The notes beneath the pieces are model-generated. The model was not told the DNA's origin, made no database searches, and saw nothing but the letters and a program-made list of their open reading frames with translations. Made by a program: the position numbers and the translations under genes. From Calothrix sp. HK-06 (lineage in GTDB: Bacteria > Cyanobacteriota > Cyanobacteriia > Cyanobacteriales > Nostocaceae): a stretch of 64,000 nucleotides of DNA. This document shows positions 8,735 to 17,738 of the stretch, piece after piece; the first letter of the stretch is position 1, and every line of letters begins with the position of its first letter. The DNA is taken from assembly GCF_001904745.1 (NCBI RefSeq), contig NZ_MRCD01000020.1, forward strand, positions 1 through 64,000. The letters run 5' to 3'.

Positions 8735-9258
8735 TGGTGTAAATTTGGTCGAAGGTGGCGCCATTCTACAACTGCTACAGGTGCATTGATAGAAACGTTG
8801 ACTTGAGGTACTATGTAAGAAGGTAATGTTTTTCCTTGTTTCCTAGCTAAGATGACTTCGTTTCCGTAGGTCAGTGGTACATCACCTTAGTTCTTTTTTT
8901 AGAACGCATCGCTTGCTTCACGCGCGTATGATTGGTAATACTGGAACGTTACGATAAACTTGAGTTATATATTGCTTCGCAGCATCCAGATTACCACCAG
9001 TATGAATTACCGAACCCCACAGTCATAAGAAGTTCCAACGAGCAACACCTAATATTTTTGGATTTGCAGTAATAACTTTGACATCTTTTCTTGTCAAGTC
9101 TTTCCAACCTTGGATTCTTTTTGGATTACCTTCACGGGTTTCAAAAGCTATTACTGAACGAGTTACTATTCCATTATTTGCAAGTTCTTTTTCCCAACCT
9201 GGTTAAATTAAACTAGATTGTCGAGTAATATATCTTGACGAAAGCGTAGATTTGTGTG
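8735..9258 (-). pseudogene. Decayed sulfate-binding protein gene (sbp-type)
   Basis: Reverse translation gives scattered but unmistakable pieces of a periplasmic sulfate-binding protein: FRQDILLDN, WEKELANNGIVTRSVIAFETREGNPK, DVKVITANPKILGVARWNF, LWGSVIHTGGNLDAAKQYITQVYRNVPVLP, REASDAF, YGNEVILARKQGKTLPSYIVPQV and NAPVAVVE. At least two internal stops (after RWNFL, and in the I-P stretch before WEKEL) and several frameshifts separate them. The N-terminal half and the C-terminal end are missing. It lies beside the sulfonate genes, so it is a lost sulfate-uptake component of the same sulfur island. Confidence 0.85.
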
Positions 9259-9290
9259 CTGGTTTCAAAAATTAAATAGGAATTCTATGT

Positions 9291-12005
9291 CTATTTAACT
9301 TTGGCACGGAAGCGCACGAAACCAAAGGAATTAGGAGTCAGATCTCCTATTTGGAAATAGACGGCGCCATCATTGTTAGTACCTTTACAAGTAGATGGGA
9401 AACTAGCGTTACCTTTAGCGTAATAACCACTACCAGACCCACTACCTGAACCATCAACAACAGTGGTTTCTGTTCCAGTATTTAACTTCTGCGTCATTGA
9501 ACCTGGTACATAAGTTTGATTTTCAGGTATGAAGTCACATATATTAACATCTTTTGCCGCTGCGGCTCCATCTGATAAGAAATAAATTGTATACTGCACT
9601 TGGTCTTTGGGCACTGGTAATTCGGATGCTAATATATGACTACTATTAATGGCACCTAATAAATAATTTGTTCCTCCAGCAACGCTCCAAACAGATGCGT
9701 TATCATTTACGTCTGTATCTAAATCATGGTAACTGTTTATAGTTTGTAAATCTTTATAAACGTCAACATCTTCTCCATTTATTTTATCAGTCCGAATATA
9801 TCTACTAGTACCTGTTACTCGTTTAACTAAGCGTAAATTTGGAACTACAGCTACTTTAAATAATGTTGGATCATCATCTGTTTTACTACTTGGATCATTA
9901 CCTGTATTTAAATCGTCATCTTTTTGAACAAATGTGTTTCCAACGGTTGGGGTCTCCGTAGTCCCACCCATTGAGTTAGCATCGGTAACTATTGTACCTA
10001 TAGTAGATGTTGGGTTGTCTGGAGTATTAAAAGTTGCACTTGCCTGATTACTAATTGCGTTACCATTATTGGTACCATTAATTTTAGCGGTAATAGCAAT
10101 GGTAATAGAATCACCAACACGTAAAGTACCTGAATTAGTAAGGGCGCCAGAACCGTTATAATTAGAATTAATAGTGATTGTGTTACCATTCGTCTTGCTC
10201 TTAATTTCTACACTTACAAAAGTTAGTTGTGAAGGTAATGAATCGTTAATGACAAAATTAGTTGCATCACTATTGCCAGGAGCAAGGTTAGAGTAAGTGA
10301 TGCTATATTCTACTGTATCATCTATAGTTACTGAATTGCTTTTATCAGCATCGGTTACGAAACGTACTGATTTAAGACCCTTAACATTTGCCTGATTTGT
10401 TTGAGTAATTACAAGGGAAGTTAAAACTGTTTCACTAGGAAAATACGCCCAAGTATCTATTCCCTTAAAGTCTCCATACAGACTGTTAAAAGTGTTTGCT
10501 CCAAAAGAACTGTTTATCCCCATAGCTGCATTAACAGGGTTACTTATTCCAGGATTATTCAAATTTACTGATGTACCATCTGCTGTTTTATAATTACTAT
10601 TATTGTAATAAACAGTATTTGCTCCTATTTGCTGTCCATTGTTATCTAAAATATTAGGAAAAGCAGTAGGAGGGTTCTCCATTGTAATTCTAAATCCCAA
10701 GGGATTATTTTCCGCATCTAACATCGGAAAGTGATATTCACCTCCTCGAATGGTTACTTGGGTATTGTATGGAGCATTTGCAGCACGAGGTAGTAAGTCT
10801 ACTCCCTGAGCATCTTTACCATCCCATGTCACTACGTTGTTACCTATATATACAGGGTTTTGTAAAACTCGGTCAGTACTAGGGTCATATTTTCCATCAG
10901 TATTGGTGTCAATAATAATTTGATAGGCGCCTGAAGTTGACGAATCAAAGCTAAAATAACCTCCTGCACTTACGGGAGTTTGATTACCGCTCGTTCCAGT
11001 TTTACCTGTAAATTTAAAATTAGTTGGTTTTGCTGGTGCTATAGGTGCCCGAGGAATACCTAATGCATCAAGCGTTAAGCCATCAGGTCGGTTAAAGAAA
11101 ATTAAGTGGGTAATGTCTGTTGCTGTATCAGGTACGTCTGGATTTTGTACTTTAATATTTCCTAAAAATGTTAAGGTATTATCGGCTGCTTTAGCTGAGT
11201 GATATAGTGTGGAATTATTAGTTTTATCAATGAAGCCTCGGCTATTACCAAAAAATATAAAACCGTAGGGGTCAACACCATTCATATCTGTTTCATAGCG
11301 AAACCCATCTTTAGTTTGAATATAAAGTTTTGAGTTAAGAGCTAAGTCTGAAAAGGCGCCACCTGCATTTGCTCCCATATTCATAGCGATATATGTAGTA
11401 AATACTCGCCCTTTTTTGGTATTGCCTGCACTATCTTTAACTGTGATGTCCCAAGCAGCTACCCCAGCTTTTTGAGATGAGTCAGTAGGAAACTGGTCGG
11501 ATGCCTTTTTAGGAGGAGGGTCTGCACTTGTTGCCGGTGCGTGAAATTCTACTTCGTAAATACCAGTTTCTTTAGCAATAAATGTACAAGGATTATAACC
11601 CCCGCTAGATATTCCTGGTCCATTCGTTTCTTTTGCAACTGTATCAATTAAGCCTTCTCCAGTCGCTTTTACGTCGCAAAAACCATTTTGTCCACCAAAA
11701 AGACTACGGTAGACAATATCTTGATTATCGTTAGAACTTGTAATTACGCTGGAACCAAGATTTACAATTTCATCTTTTTGAACAAATACTTTAAGTTTTG
11801 TTCTTCGTACTATACCTGCAGACAGTGTATCTGCCCATTCAATGTAGGGTCTATATCCTCCATCTGAAACTAATTCCTTACTTCCTTCTGCCTGTGCTGG
11901 TTTTACGCAATAACCTAAAGTACATAACAATAAATTGAGACTAACAAGCAAATGTTGATAATTTGGTTTATATCTCTTTTTGTTTTGGTTAATTCTCGTT
12001 TTCAT
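9291..12005 (-). CDS. Secreted DUF11-repeat surface protein
   Basis: 904 aa, last gene of the five-gene surface operon. The N-terminus has a basic stretch and a hydrophobic signal sequence cleaved near PAQA (about residue 39). The body is Thr/Asn/Gly-rich beta-sandwich sequence. One DUF11-like unit (about 560-690) reads DTVEYSITYSNLAPGNSDATNFVINDSLPSQ, and another lies near the C-terminus (VPKDQVQYTIYFLSDGAAAAKDVNICDFIP). A Ca-type DTNTDGKYDPSTDR motif occurs mid-protein. The protein ends VRFRAKVK. Its start overlaps the end of the 1190-aa gene by 17 bp, implying translational coupling. Function unknown; an exported structural or adhesive role is inferred. Confidence 0.75.
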   Translation of the reverse strand: MKTRINQNKKRYKPNYQHLLVSLNLLLCTLGYCVKPAQAEGSKELVSDGGYRPYIEWADTLSAGIVRRTKLKVFVQKDEIVNLGSSVITSSNDNQDIVYRSLFGGQNGFCDVKATGEGLIDTVAKETNGPGISSGGYNPCTFIAKETGIYEVEFHAPATSADPPPKKASDQFPTDSSQKAGVAAWDITVKDSAGNTKKGRVFTTYIAMNMGANAGGAFSDLALNSKLYIQTKDGFRYETDMNGVDPYGFIFFGNSRGFIDKTNNSTLYHSAKAADNTLTFLGNIKVQNPDVPDTATDITHLIFFNRPDGLTLDALGIPRAPIAPAKPTNFKFTGKTGTSGNQTPVSAGGYFSFDSSTSGAYQIIIDTNTDGKYDPSTDRVLQNPVYIGNNVVTWDGKDAQGVDLLPRAANAPYNTQVTIRGGEYHFPMLDAENNPLGFRITMENPPTAFPNILDNNGQQIGANTVYYNNSNYKTADGTSVNLNNPGISNPVNAAMGINSSFGANTFNSLYGDFKGIDTWAYFPSETVLTSLVITQTNQANVKGLKSVRFVTDADKSNSVTIDDTVEYSITYSNLAPGNSDATNFVINDSLPSQLTFVSVEIKSKTNGNTITINSNYNGSGALTNSGTLRVGDSITIAITAKINGTNNGNAISNQASATFNTPDNPTSTIGTIVTDANSMGGTTETPTVGNTFVQKDDDLNTGNDPSSKTDDDPTLFKVAVVPNLRLVKRVTGTSRYIRTDKINGEDVDVYKDLQTINSYHDLDTDVNDNASVWSVAGGTNYLLGAINSSHILASELPVPKDQVQYTIYFLSDGAAAAKDVNICDFIPENQTYVPGSMTQKLNTGTETTVVDGSGSGSGSGYYAKGNASFPSTCKGTNNDGAVYFQIGDLTPNSFGFVRFRAKVK

Positions 12006-15000
12006 TACTGTGTACTCCTCTACTCACTCTTTTTTCAATCTTGGCTTCACGTAATATCTGTACCAGAGATTTTTGTTTTTTTGGCAGCGCCCCAATTGGT
12101 TTTTGTAAGCCAAACCCATCAAATAGTTCGTTCAACTTCAGCGTTATACCAACATACAGTCCACCTGCAGAACGAGTCCCTGAAAAGTCCCGGTCATCAA
12201 CTCGACCAAATACATAACCTCCTGCAAGTCGCAAATTTGGACTTAGGTAATAGCCTAATTCGGCGACAAATCCTGTTTCCAAGAAGTTACCTTGATTTAT
12301 CCAGCGCGCTTCACCAACTAAGTCAGTGCTGTAACCTAATCTGTAAGTCGCGCGCAGTTGAGCAAGATTAACTGTGCTAGTACCTACCAAATCATTCGCT
12401 AAATACGAAGTACTGTTACGCAGTGCATACTTTCCGTAGAATTCCCATTGCCAATTTGGCGCGTATATTGCCTCTGCTGCAAAGGTATGGTCTGTCGCAC
12501 CCGTCCCACTTCCCAACAGAATGGTGTCAGGAATAGTTGAAGGATTTTGTCGGTACTCGTAACGTAGCAAAGCGTTAAATTTATCGTTGTTAGGGTCACG
12601 GTAAGCAAGACCAAGCTTTAAGTTAGCAGTATCAGCGATACCAGATAATTTCAGGTTTGATGAACCTGCTTGCTGGTAGCGTACTAAAGCAGTTAAAGCT
12701 GGAGATATTTTACCTGTAACACCTGCGGAAATTACGGTATTATTTCCACTAGATGAGCTTCGGTGTTGATACCTAGCACTAGCTTGGAAGTTATTGCCAT
12801 CGTTATATTCTAAGCCAACGTTGTAGCTGTCGCCACCTTGAAAACCGAGGGATGAAGCACTTTGTCCAGCAGCATAAGGTTGAATAAACTGTTTTCCGGC
12901 GCCTGTTATACCAAGAAAGTCTCCAAATACATGTTCGTATGCTAAATCTAACTTTAATCCTGGGGTAATTTGCCAGCGTTGGTTTAAACCTACTGCACCT
13001 TGTACAGTCATTCCATTGGCGCCACCAAGAATTCCATAACGTCCAGTTAAACTTGTATCGCTGCCTAATTTATATTCACCGTCCAAGTCTAAACTAGTTA
13101 TAGAGTTTCCAGCAAATTGTCCGCGACTATAGTATTGCTGCCCTAATCTTAAATTGATACCTGGAAATAAACTCCAATTTAAACCGAGTAGAGTGCGGTC
13201 GGGGTAAACAGCATCAGTATTATCCGAAAGCGTTAACTCATTTTGGGCGAGGAATGTTAGTTTTTGAGTTATGGGGAAAGTTAAACGCGAACGAAGTTGA
13301 TCTGATGTACCGCTAGATTGTGTAAGAATTCGGTCGGTTCTGTCACGATGCAATAAATCTACGTCAATTGTAGCTTTACCTAATTGCTGTTGAATACCTG
13401 CTGAAACAGTAGTTAATGAATTATCAACTAGTGCGCCAGGTAATGCTTCAGTGCGAGGTCTAAGTAAATCTTCTAAAGTATTTAATATACGTGGTGCCGT
13501 TCCTTCATTATCTTCATGGTCGTACTGTAACCGGAATCTAGTACTTTGTGAAAGTATTCCAGCAATTTGAGTGCCATAACGAGTTTGTCCAGGTACAAAG
13601 CTAATAGTGGCATTGTTTGCAAATCCTGTATCGGCTTTACGATAATATGCGCGCGCTTGTAAACCCCTAATAATTTCACTATTTGCTTCCAAACGGTAAG
13701 CAGAACCACTGACTTCACCTACTACATCAGAATTATTACGCGAATTAGCGTATTCAGCAATTACATTTGTGCTGGAACCAAGCGATATTAAAGCATCTGC
13801 ACCATACAGTTCAAAGTCGCGCACACCTTGATTTTGATATAAATAAGTGGCGCCTAACCAGCTTTCTTGATTTGGAGTACGGTTAAAATTGTAACGTAAT
13901 CTACCAGCATAAAGATTGCTACTATTATCTTGATTCTCATACTCATAAGATACAACAATGCGACGTACTAATACTTGTCCAACCTGGTCAACATCAGTTC
14001 GTAATAAAGGTTGACGAAACAATAAAGTACCACGGTCATAATCAATTTCGTAATCAGCATTGCGGTTTAATTGAGTACGTGCGATTACAGTACCTGGTCT
14101 ATTAAGTTCTTCCAACTCAATAAAAACATTTTCACTACCACGTACTAACAAGCGACGCGACATAAAATAGAAACCGCTAGTACCATCGGGTGCTATTGTA
14201 TCACGTTGAAAACCCTGCAAATTATTACCATATATTGCCGTAGCTTGCAAGTTACCAAAATTATAATTTGCCTTAAACCCGTGTAACTGACGAGTAGTAG
14301 CAGTAAATTCCTGTGAACGAGTAGCAAATTCCGTAGTATTAAAATCACCCCACATAAACGAATCTACACCACCAAAACCACCAGGTGCAGTACGTTCAAA
14401 CTTTGCGTAAAAGCTATCTAACGAAGGAGTTAAAACTTCAGAAGTGGAACTATCTCCATATACAGGATAATTTTGCTCACAAAACTGGTCATCCCTAAAC
14501 AAACGAGTTGTATTATCGCAAGTCTGATTTAACGGACGCGCGCTATTAAAGGCGCCAGTAAATAACCATCCTCCCACATTACCCGTTGCAAACACAGCCG
14601 AATTAACATCAAACTGAGTTTGATTATTCTGATCAGGGGGAATAAAATCGCGGAAATTTTTATAAAAGTCAGTTCCTCGCTTACCCAAACGTAAATCTAC
14701 AACACCCGTTACCAAAGAAGAACGCAAATCAGTTTCAGTAACTAACTGCGTAAAAGTTTCAACATCACCTAACTTAGCTTGAATTCTAATAGTCTGTGCC
14801 TGCAAAGTGGAACGTAAATTAGCCCGAAACACACCCTGCCGTGCTTTAACTTGAAAACCGGGCTGTTCAGAACTAGCATCTTGGTCAACAAACTCTCCAA
14901 CAGTTGCCTTTAAAGTTACCAAAGCATCTTGATTCGATCTATTTCCATTACTATCAAGTAACTCACCTTCAACAGTAGCTGTAGAACGACCATTAGCAGG

Positions 15001-15561
15001 AATCCGAGTCTCTAAAGTTCGTAAACTAATTTGCTTTGGAGTACCTCTTAAAACCACCTTCACCTCGGCAGTCTCAGCAACCGCACCATTTACAATAGTT
15101 TGAGCAGTAATTGTATTTTCACCGTCTTTTAATCCAACCCCATACCAAATTTGTGTAACAGAATTAGTTTTGCTATTAGTTTCAGTGCGACCAATTGACT
15201 TAGAATCAACTAATACCCCGTTAACACGTAACTCTACCTGCGACCCCTTAGTAAACTGTAACTTTACTGAAGTTGCAGGCACATCAATTACAGCATTCGG
15301 CACCGGGTCAAGAATAGTTAAAGGAGTGCTGAGTGCTGAGTGCTGAGTTGTAGAGACGTGACATGTCACGTCTCTACAGGAGTTAGGAATTGTCTTTTTC
15401 TTTTCTTCCTTTGTGTCTTTTGTGTCCTTTGCGGTTAAATCAAAAACAGTTTTAGCATCATTAATAGGCGCCACTTCACCATAAGCAGTTCCACTAATTA
15501 ACGCAACACTAATCAACTGCACACCAAACCAGAAAACAGGTTTAACAGATTTTAAACTCAT
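11989..15561 (-). CDS. Large Ig-domain / beta-barrel outer-membrane protein
   Basis: 1190 aa with a signal peptide (cleavage near GTAYG). A low-complexity segment at residues 41-80 is encoded by repeat DNA. Next come two Ig/invasin-like domains (about 82-280; PANGRSTATVEGELLDSNGN), then a long series of alternating amphipathic strands with aromatic ends typical of a large outer-membrane barrel (for example DYEIDYDRGTLLFRQP, LRYNFNRTPNQESWLGATYLYQ, LGYYLSPNLRLAGGYVFG). The last barrel-like strand, GGLYVGITLKLNEL, is followed by a charged tail of about 45 residues. It overlaps the preceding gene by 4 bp and the following gene by 17 bp. I infer an outer-membrane anchor or conduit for the DUF11 proteins; no usher, TonB-box or POTRA signature was recognised. 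Confidence 0.72.
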   Translation of the reverse strand: MSLKSVKPVFWFGVQLISVALISGTAYGEVAPINDAKTVFDLTAKDTKDTKEEKKKTIPNSCRDVTCHVSTTQHSALSTPLTILDPVPNAVIDVPATSVKLQFTKGSQVELRVNGVLVDSKSIGRTETNSKTNSVTQIWYGVGLKDGENTITAQTIVNGAVAETAEVKVVLRGTPKQISLRTLETRIPANGRSTATVEGELLDSNGNRSNQDALVTLKATVGEFVDQDASSEQPGFQVKARQGVFRANLRSTLQAQTIRIQAKLGDVETFTQLVTETDLRSSLVTGVVDLRLGKRGTDFYKNFRDFIPPDQNNQTQFDVNSAVFATGNVGGWLFTGAFNSARPLNQTCDNTTRLFRDDQFCEQNYPVYGDSSTSEVLTPSLDSFYAKFERTAPGGFGGVDSFMWGDFNTTEFATRSQEFTATTRQLHGFKANYNFGNLQATAIYGNNLQGFQRDTIAPDGTSGFYFMSRRLLVRGSENVFIELEELNRPGTVIARTQLNRNADYEIDYDRGTLLFRQPLLRTDVDQVGQVLVRRIVVSYEYENQDNSSNLYAGRLRYNFNRTPNQESWLGATYLYQNQGVRDFELYGADALISLGSSTNVIAEYANSRNNSDVVGEVSGSAYRLEANSEIIRGLQARAYYRKADTGFANNATISFVPGQTRYGTQIAGILSQSTRFRLQYDHEDNEGTAPRILNTLEDLLRPRTEALPGALVDNSLTTVSAGIQQQLGKATIDVDLLHRDRTDRILTQSSGTSDQLRSRLTFPITQKLTFLAQNELTLSDNTDAVYPDRTLLGLNWSLFPGINLRLGQQYYSRGQFAGNSITSLDLDGEYKLGSDTSLTGRYGILGGANGMTVQGAVGLNQRWQITPGLKLDLAYEHVFGDFLGITGAGKQFIQPYAAGQSASSLGFQGGDSYNVGLEYNDGNNFQASARYQHRSSSSGNNTVISAGVTGKISPALTALVRYQQAGSSNLKLSGIADTANLKLGLAYRDPNNDKFNALLRYEYRQNPSTIPDTILLGSGTGATDHTFAAEAIYAPNWQWEFYGKYALRNSTSYLANDLVGTSTVNLAQLRATYRLGYSTDLVGEARWINQGNFLETGFVAELGYYLSPNLRLAGGYVFGRVDDRDFSGTRSAGGLYVGITLKLNELFDGFGLQKPIGALPKKQKSLVQILREAKIEKRVSRGVHSNENEN
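15326..15346. repeat. Heptanucleotide tandem repeat inside a coding region
   Basis: Three perfect copies of GTGCTGA, of the short tandem repeat type usual between cyanobacterial genes. Here they lie in the reading frame of the 1190-aa gene and encode its QHSALST stretch. Confidence 0.75.
15349..15378. repeat. 30-bp perfect palindrome inside a coding region
   Basis: A perfect palindrome, half-site TGTAGAGACGTGACA, and a full member of the interspersed family seen in gaps at 38827 and 42126. It encodes residues of the 1190-aa protein just after its signal peptide. It is flanked by the heptamer repeat and by a third intergenic-type sequence at about 15395-15440. Confidence 0.85.
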
Positions 15562-17018
15562 GGCTGCATCTCCCCGTTCTTAACTGAATTTTCTTGTACA
15601 GGAACAACGCCAAAATTCATCCTTGCAAGTCCACCAGGTTCCAACCGTACTAAACGAGATTGACTTCTGCGTTCCTTAAACTTGCGGTTACGCGCGATAT
15701 CATACCCAGGTACACTAGTTAAATCCAACACACCAGTGCGGCTACCAGAAATTACATTAGCAACAGAAAACAAACCAGTTACATCAGTAGTAATACGATT
15801 ACCGTCGTCTAAAATGATAACTGCATTGGGAATACCAGGTTCTCCCGTTTGCTGCTCTCCGTCAAAGTTTTTGTCGTAAAACACTCGACCAATCAGAGTA
15901 CCGCAATCAGAAATAATTCCAGAACGAATTCTGAGACGATAACGAGAAGGTCCATCGCGCAACAATGCGTTATTATCATTACGACGCGCGCTGACACTAG
16001 CTAAATTTTCACCCGAACCACGTAAAGCATCAGGTGTGAGTTTCACAGCATAAGCAACTGTAACAGAACCTTCACTAGGTATAGATTCAGCAAGATTAAA
16101 AGTTAAACTAGAACTACTAGTCAAAGCATCAACGCTAATCGACCGACCATTTAACTCAGCGCGCGCAGATTTATTTATATAACCAAATCCAACAGGTAGT
16201 ACATCAGATATAAAAACTTCCTTTGCTGGAACAGTATTTAAATTCTTAATTAGCAAACGATAAATAACAGTATCACCAGGTTCAGCAGCAGCTCTATCAG
16301 CGGTTTTAGTAATTTGTAGAGGTTGTGCAACACCTACACAAATAGGACGATCAAGTAAACTAATCGTCGAAAGTATCAAACCCGTTGTTGCAGCATCTTG
16401 AATTGGAACCGTAGTGCTAAAAGAATTTGGGTCTCCATCTTGACTAATACCCTTACCATCGAGTGCAGTAGCAATGTAAGAGACAGTCTTCGCAACATCA
16501 TTACGTGCGCTAATAATAATTCTGATTTGCCGTTGACTATATTGTCTGGCGCCAGCGGGTGGATTTATGACTAAAATATAGCGTCTACCGATATCAAGCT
16601 GACCATTAGTGCGGTTGAGCAAGAAATTAAAACTACCTTTCGGCTCATCATTAGCCAAAAGATAAGGATTATTATTTTGAATATTGGGAGGAAGACCAGT
16701 AAAAGTAGTACCAGGGCCTGTTTGAGTTAGAGGAACAACCGTGCGTAAACTATCATCAGCACCTGCTTCATATAGCCCAATACTAAAACCAATATAATCA
16801 GGTAAAACTTCGCCACCGCAACCGCGAATTCTGCCAAACGGGTCAATAAGTTCTTGCTGAAGTTGATTACTTATACCTGAAATAGAATCATTATTAGGAC
16901 TTTTAAAAGTATAGCTTGCAGTATTTTGGATTTTGCCAGCTTGAGCAGAAGGAATAGTTAATAGATAAGTTATTAAAACTGCCGGGATTAATCGACGTTT
17001 ATTTTTAAGTGAATACAT
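15558..17018 (-). CDS. Secreted protein with DUF11 and SdrD/CnaB-like domains
   Basis: 486 aa. The signal peptide ends at PSAQA. Residues about 30-230 form a beta-rich N-terminal domain. A DUF11 unit follows (about 238-345: LQITKTADRAAAEPGDTVIYRLLIKNLNTVPAKEVFISDVLP). Then comes an SdrD-B/CnaB-like domain (about 375-440) with GRVFYDKNFDGEQQTGEPGIPNAVIILDDG, including an EF-hand-like D-x-N-x-D-G Ca site, and TTDVTGLFSVANV. It overlaps the 1190-aa gene by 4 bp (ATGA type). The domain pattern is that of surface-exposed rod-like adhesins. It lacks LPXTG, as expected for a Gram-negative envelope. Confidence 0.78.
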   Translation of the reverse strand: MYSLKNKRRLIPAVLITYLLTIPSAQAGKIQNTASYTFKSPNNDSISGISNQLQQELIDPFGRIRGCGGEVLPDYIGFSIGLYEAGADDSLRTVVPLTQTGPGTTFTGLPPNIQNNNPYLLANDEPKGSFNFLLNRTNGQLDIGRRYILVINPPAGARQYSQRQIRIIISARNDVAKTVSYIATALDGKGISQDGDPNSFSTTVPIQDAATTGLILSTISLLDRPICVGVAQPLQITKTADRAAAEPGDTVIYRLLIKNLNTVPAKEVFISDVLPVGFGYINKSARAELNGRSISVDALTSSSSLTFNLAESIPSEGSVTVAYAVKLTPDALRGSGENLASVSARRNDNNALLRDGPSRYRLRIRSGIISDCGTLIGRVFYDKNFDGEQQTGEPGIPNAVIILDDGNRITTDVTGLFSVANVISGSRTGVLDLTSVPGYDIARNRKFKERRSQSRLVRLEPGGLARMNFGVVPVQENSVKNGEMQP

Positions 17019-17061
17019 ATTAAATTATCTCGTTATGCGGAAAAAAGCTTCGTGCTTACTA

Positions 17062-17628
17062 CTAACGCACCTTCACTAGGTATGCAGCTTGTACAGAAGT
17101 ATTCGGCGCCAATTCTTGAGCAAAACTCCAACGTACATGAGTATAAGCTTCTGCAGGTGCTGGACGTTCTTCAACTTTGCCGTTCGCCAAAGTCACTTTC
17201 ACTGTTGGACTAGGCACAAACGTCTTACCTCGGTCAATACTGTAAGTAATAGTGGCGCCTGATGCAGTTGCAGAATTAAGTGAATACACCATACCTTGTG
17301 CAACCTTTTGGGTAAAAGCCAAATTCTTGGCAGCTTTGTTTCCTTCGTTTTTACCTGTCACCGTAAACCGTATTACATCTGCTGGTTTTACAAGAGTTTT
17401 CTCATCAAGCGCTTTCCAGGTAACAACCTCTTTACCTTGAGCGTCTTTTTGTACTTGTTTTTGCTGTGCAACCAAATTCAAATTAACTTTTGGCTGATGC
17501 AAAATGTTATTTGCAATTTCAGTACCTGCATTAACTAACTTCGCTATTGCTGGAATGTTATCAATAGGTAACAGGGAAAGCACTACTGCTACAACTCCAA
17601 ATCCCGCAATGTACAAACGTTTGTTCAT
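17062..17628 (-). CDS. Small secreted DUF11-like protein
   Basis: 188 aa, a single-domain member of the surface operon. A signal-type N-terminus (MNKRLYIAGFGVVAVVLSLLP) is followed by one beta-sandwich unit (LVKPADVIRFTVTGKNEGNKAAKNLAFTQKV). The C-terminus ends in the strand VQAAYLVKVR, like the KVK/KIK ends of its two larger neighbours. Gaps are 43 bp to the next gene and about 110 bp from the previous one. It may be a minor subunit or assembly partner; this is inference. Confidence 0.7.
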   Translation of the reverse strand: MNKRLYIAGFGVVAVVLSLLPIDNIPAIAKLVNAGTEIANNILHQPKVNLNLVAQQKQVQKDAQGKEVVTWKALDEKTLVKPADVIRFTVTGKNEGNKAAKNLAFTQKVAQGMVYSLNSATASGATITYSIDRGKTFVPSPTVKVTLANGKVEERPAPAEAYTHVRWSFAQELAPNTSVQAAYLVKVR

Positions 17629-17738
17629 GTTTTTTGTCCTTTGAATAAGTTATAAGTGGATATGTGGTGTGGTAGATAAGAAAATTAGAAAAAATTTATA
17701 CAGAAATTTATCTGTTATTATTCCCACTTTCTTCCGAA

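Noticed and set aside
11952-12371. 139-codon plus-strand frame opposite the surface operon
   Set aside because: Lies entirely antisense to two real genes, with no ribosome site or recognisable protein features; shadow of biased codons.
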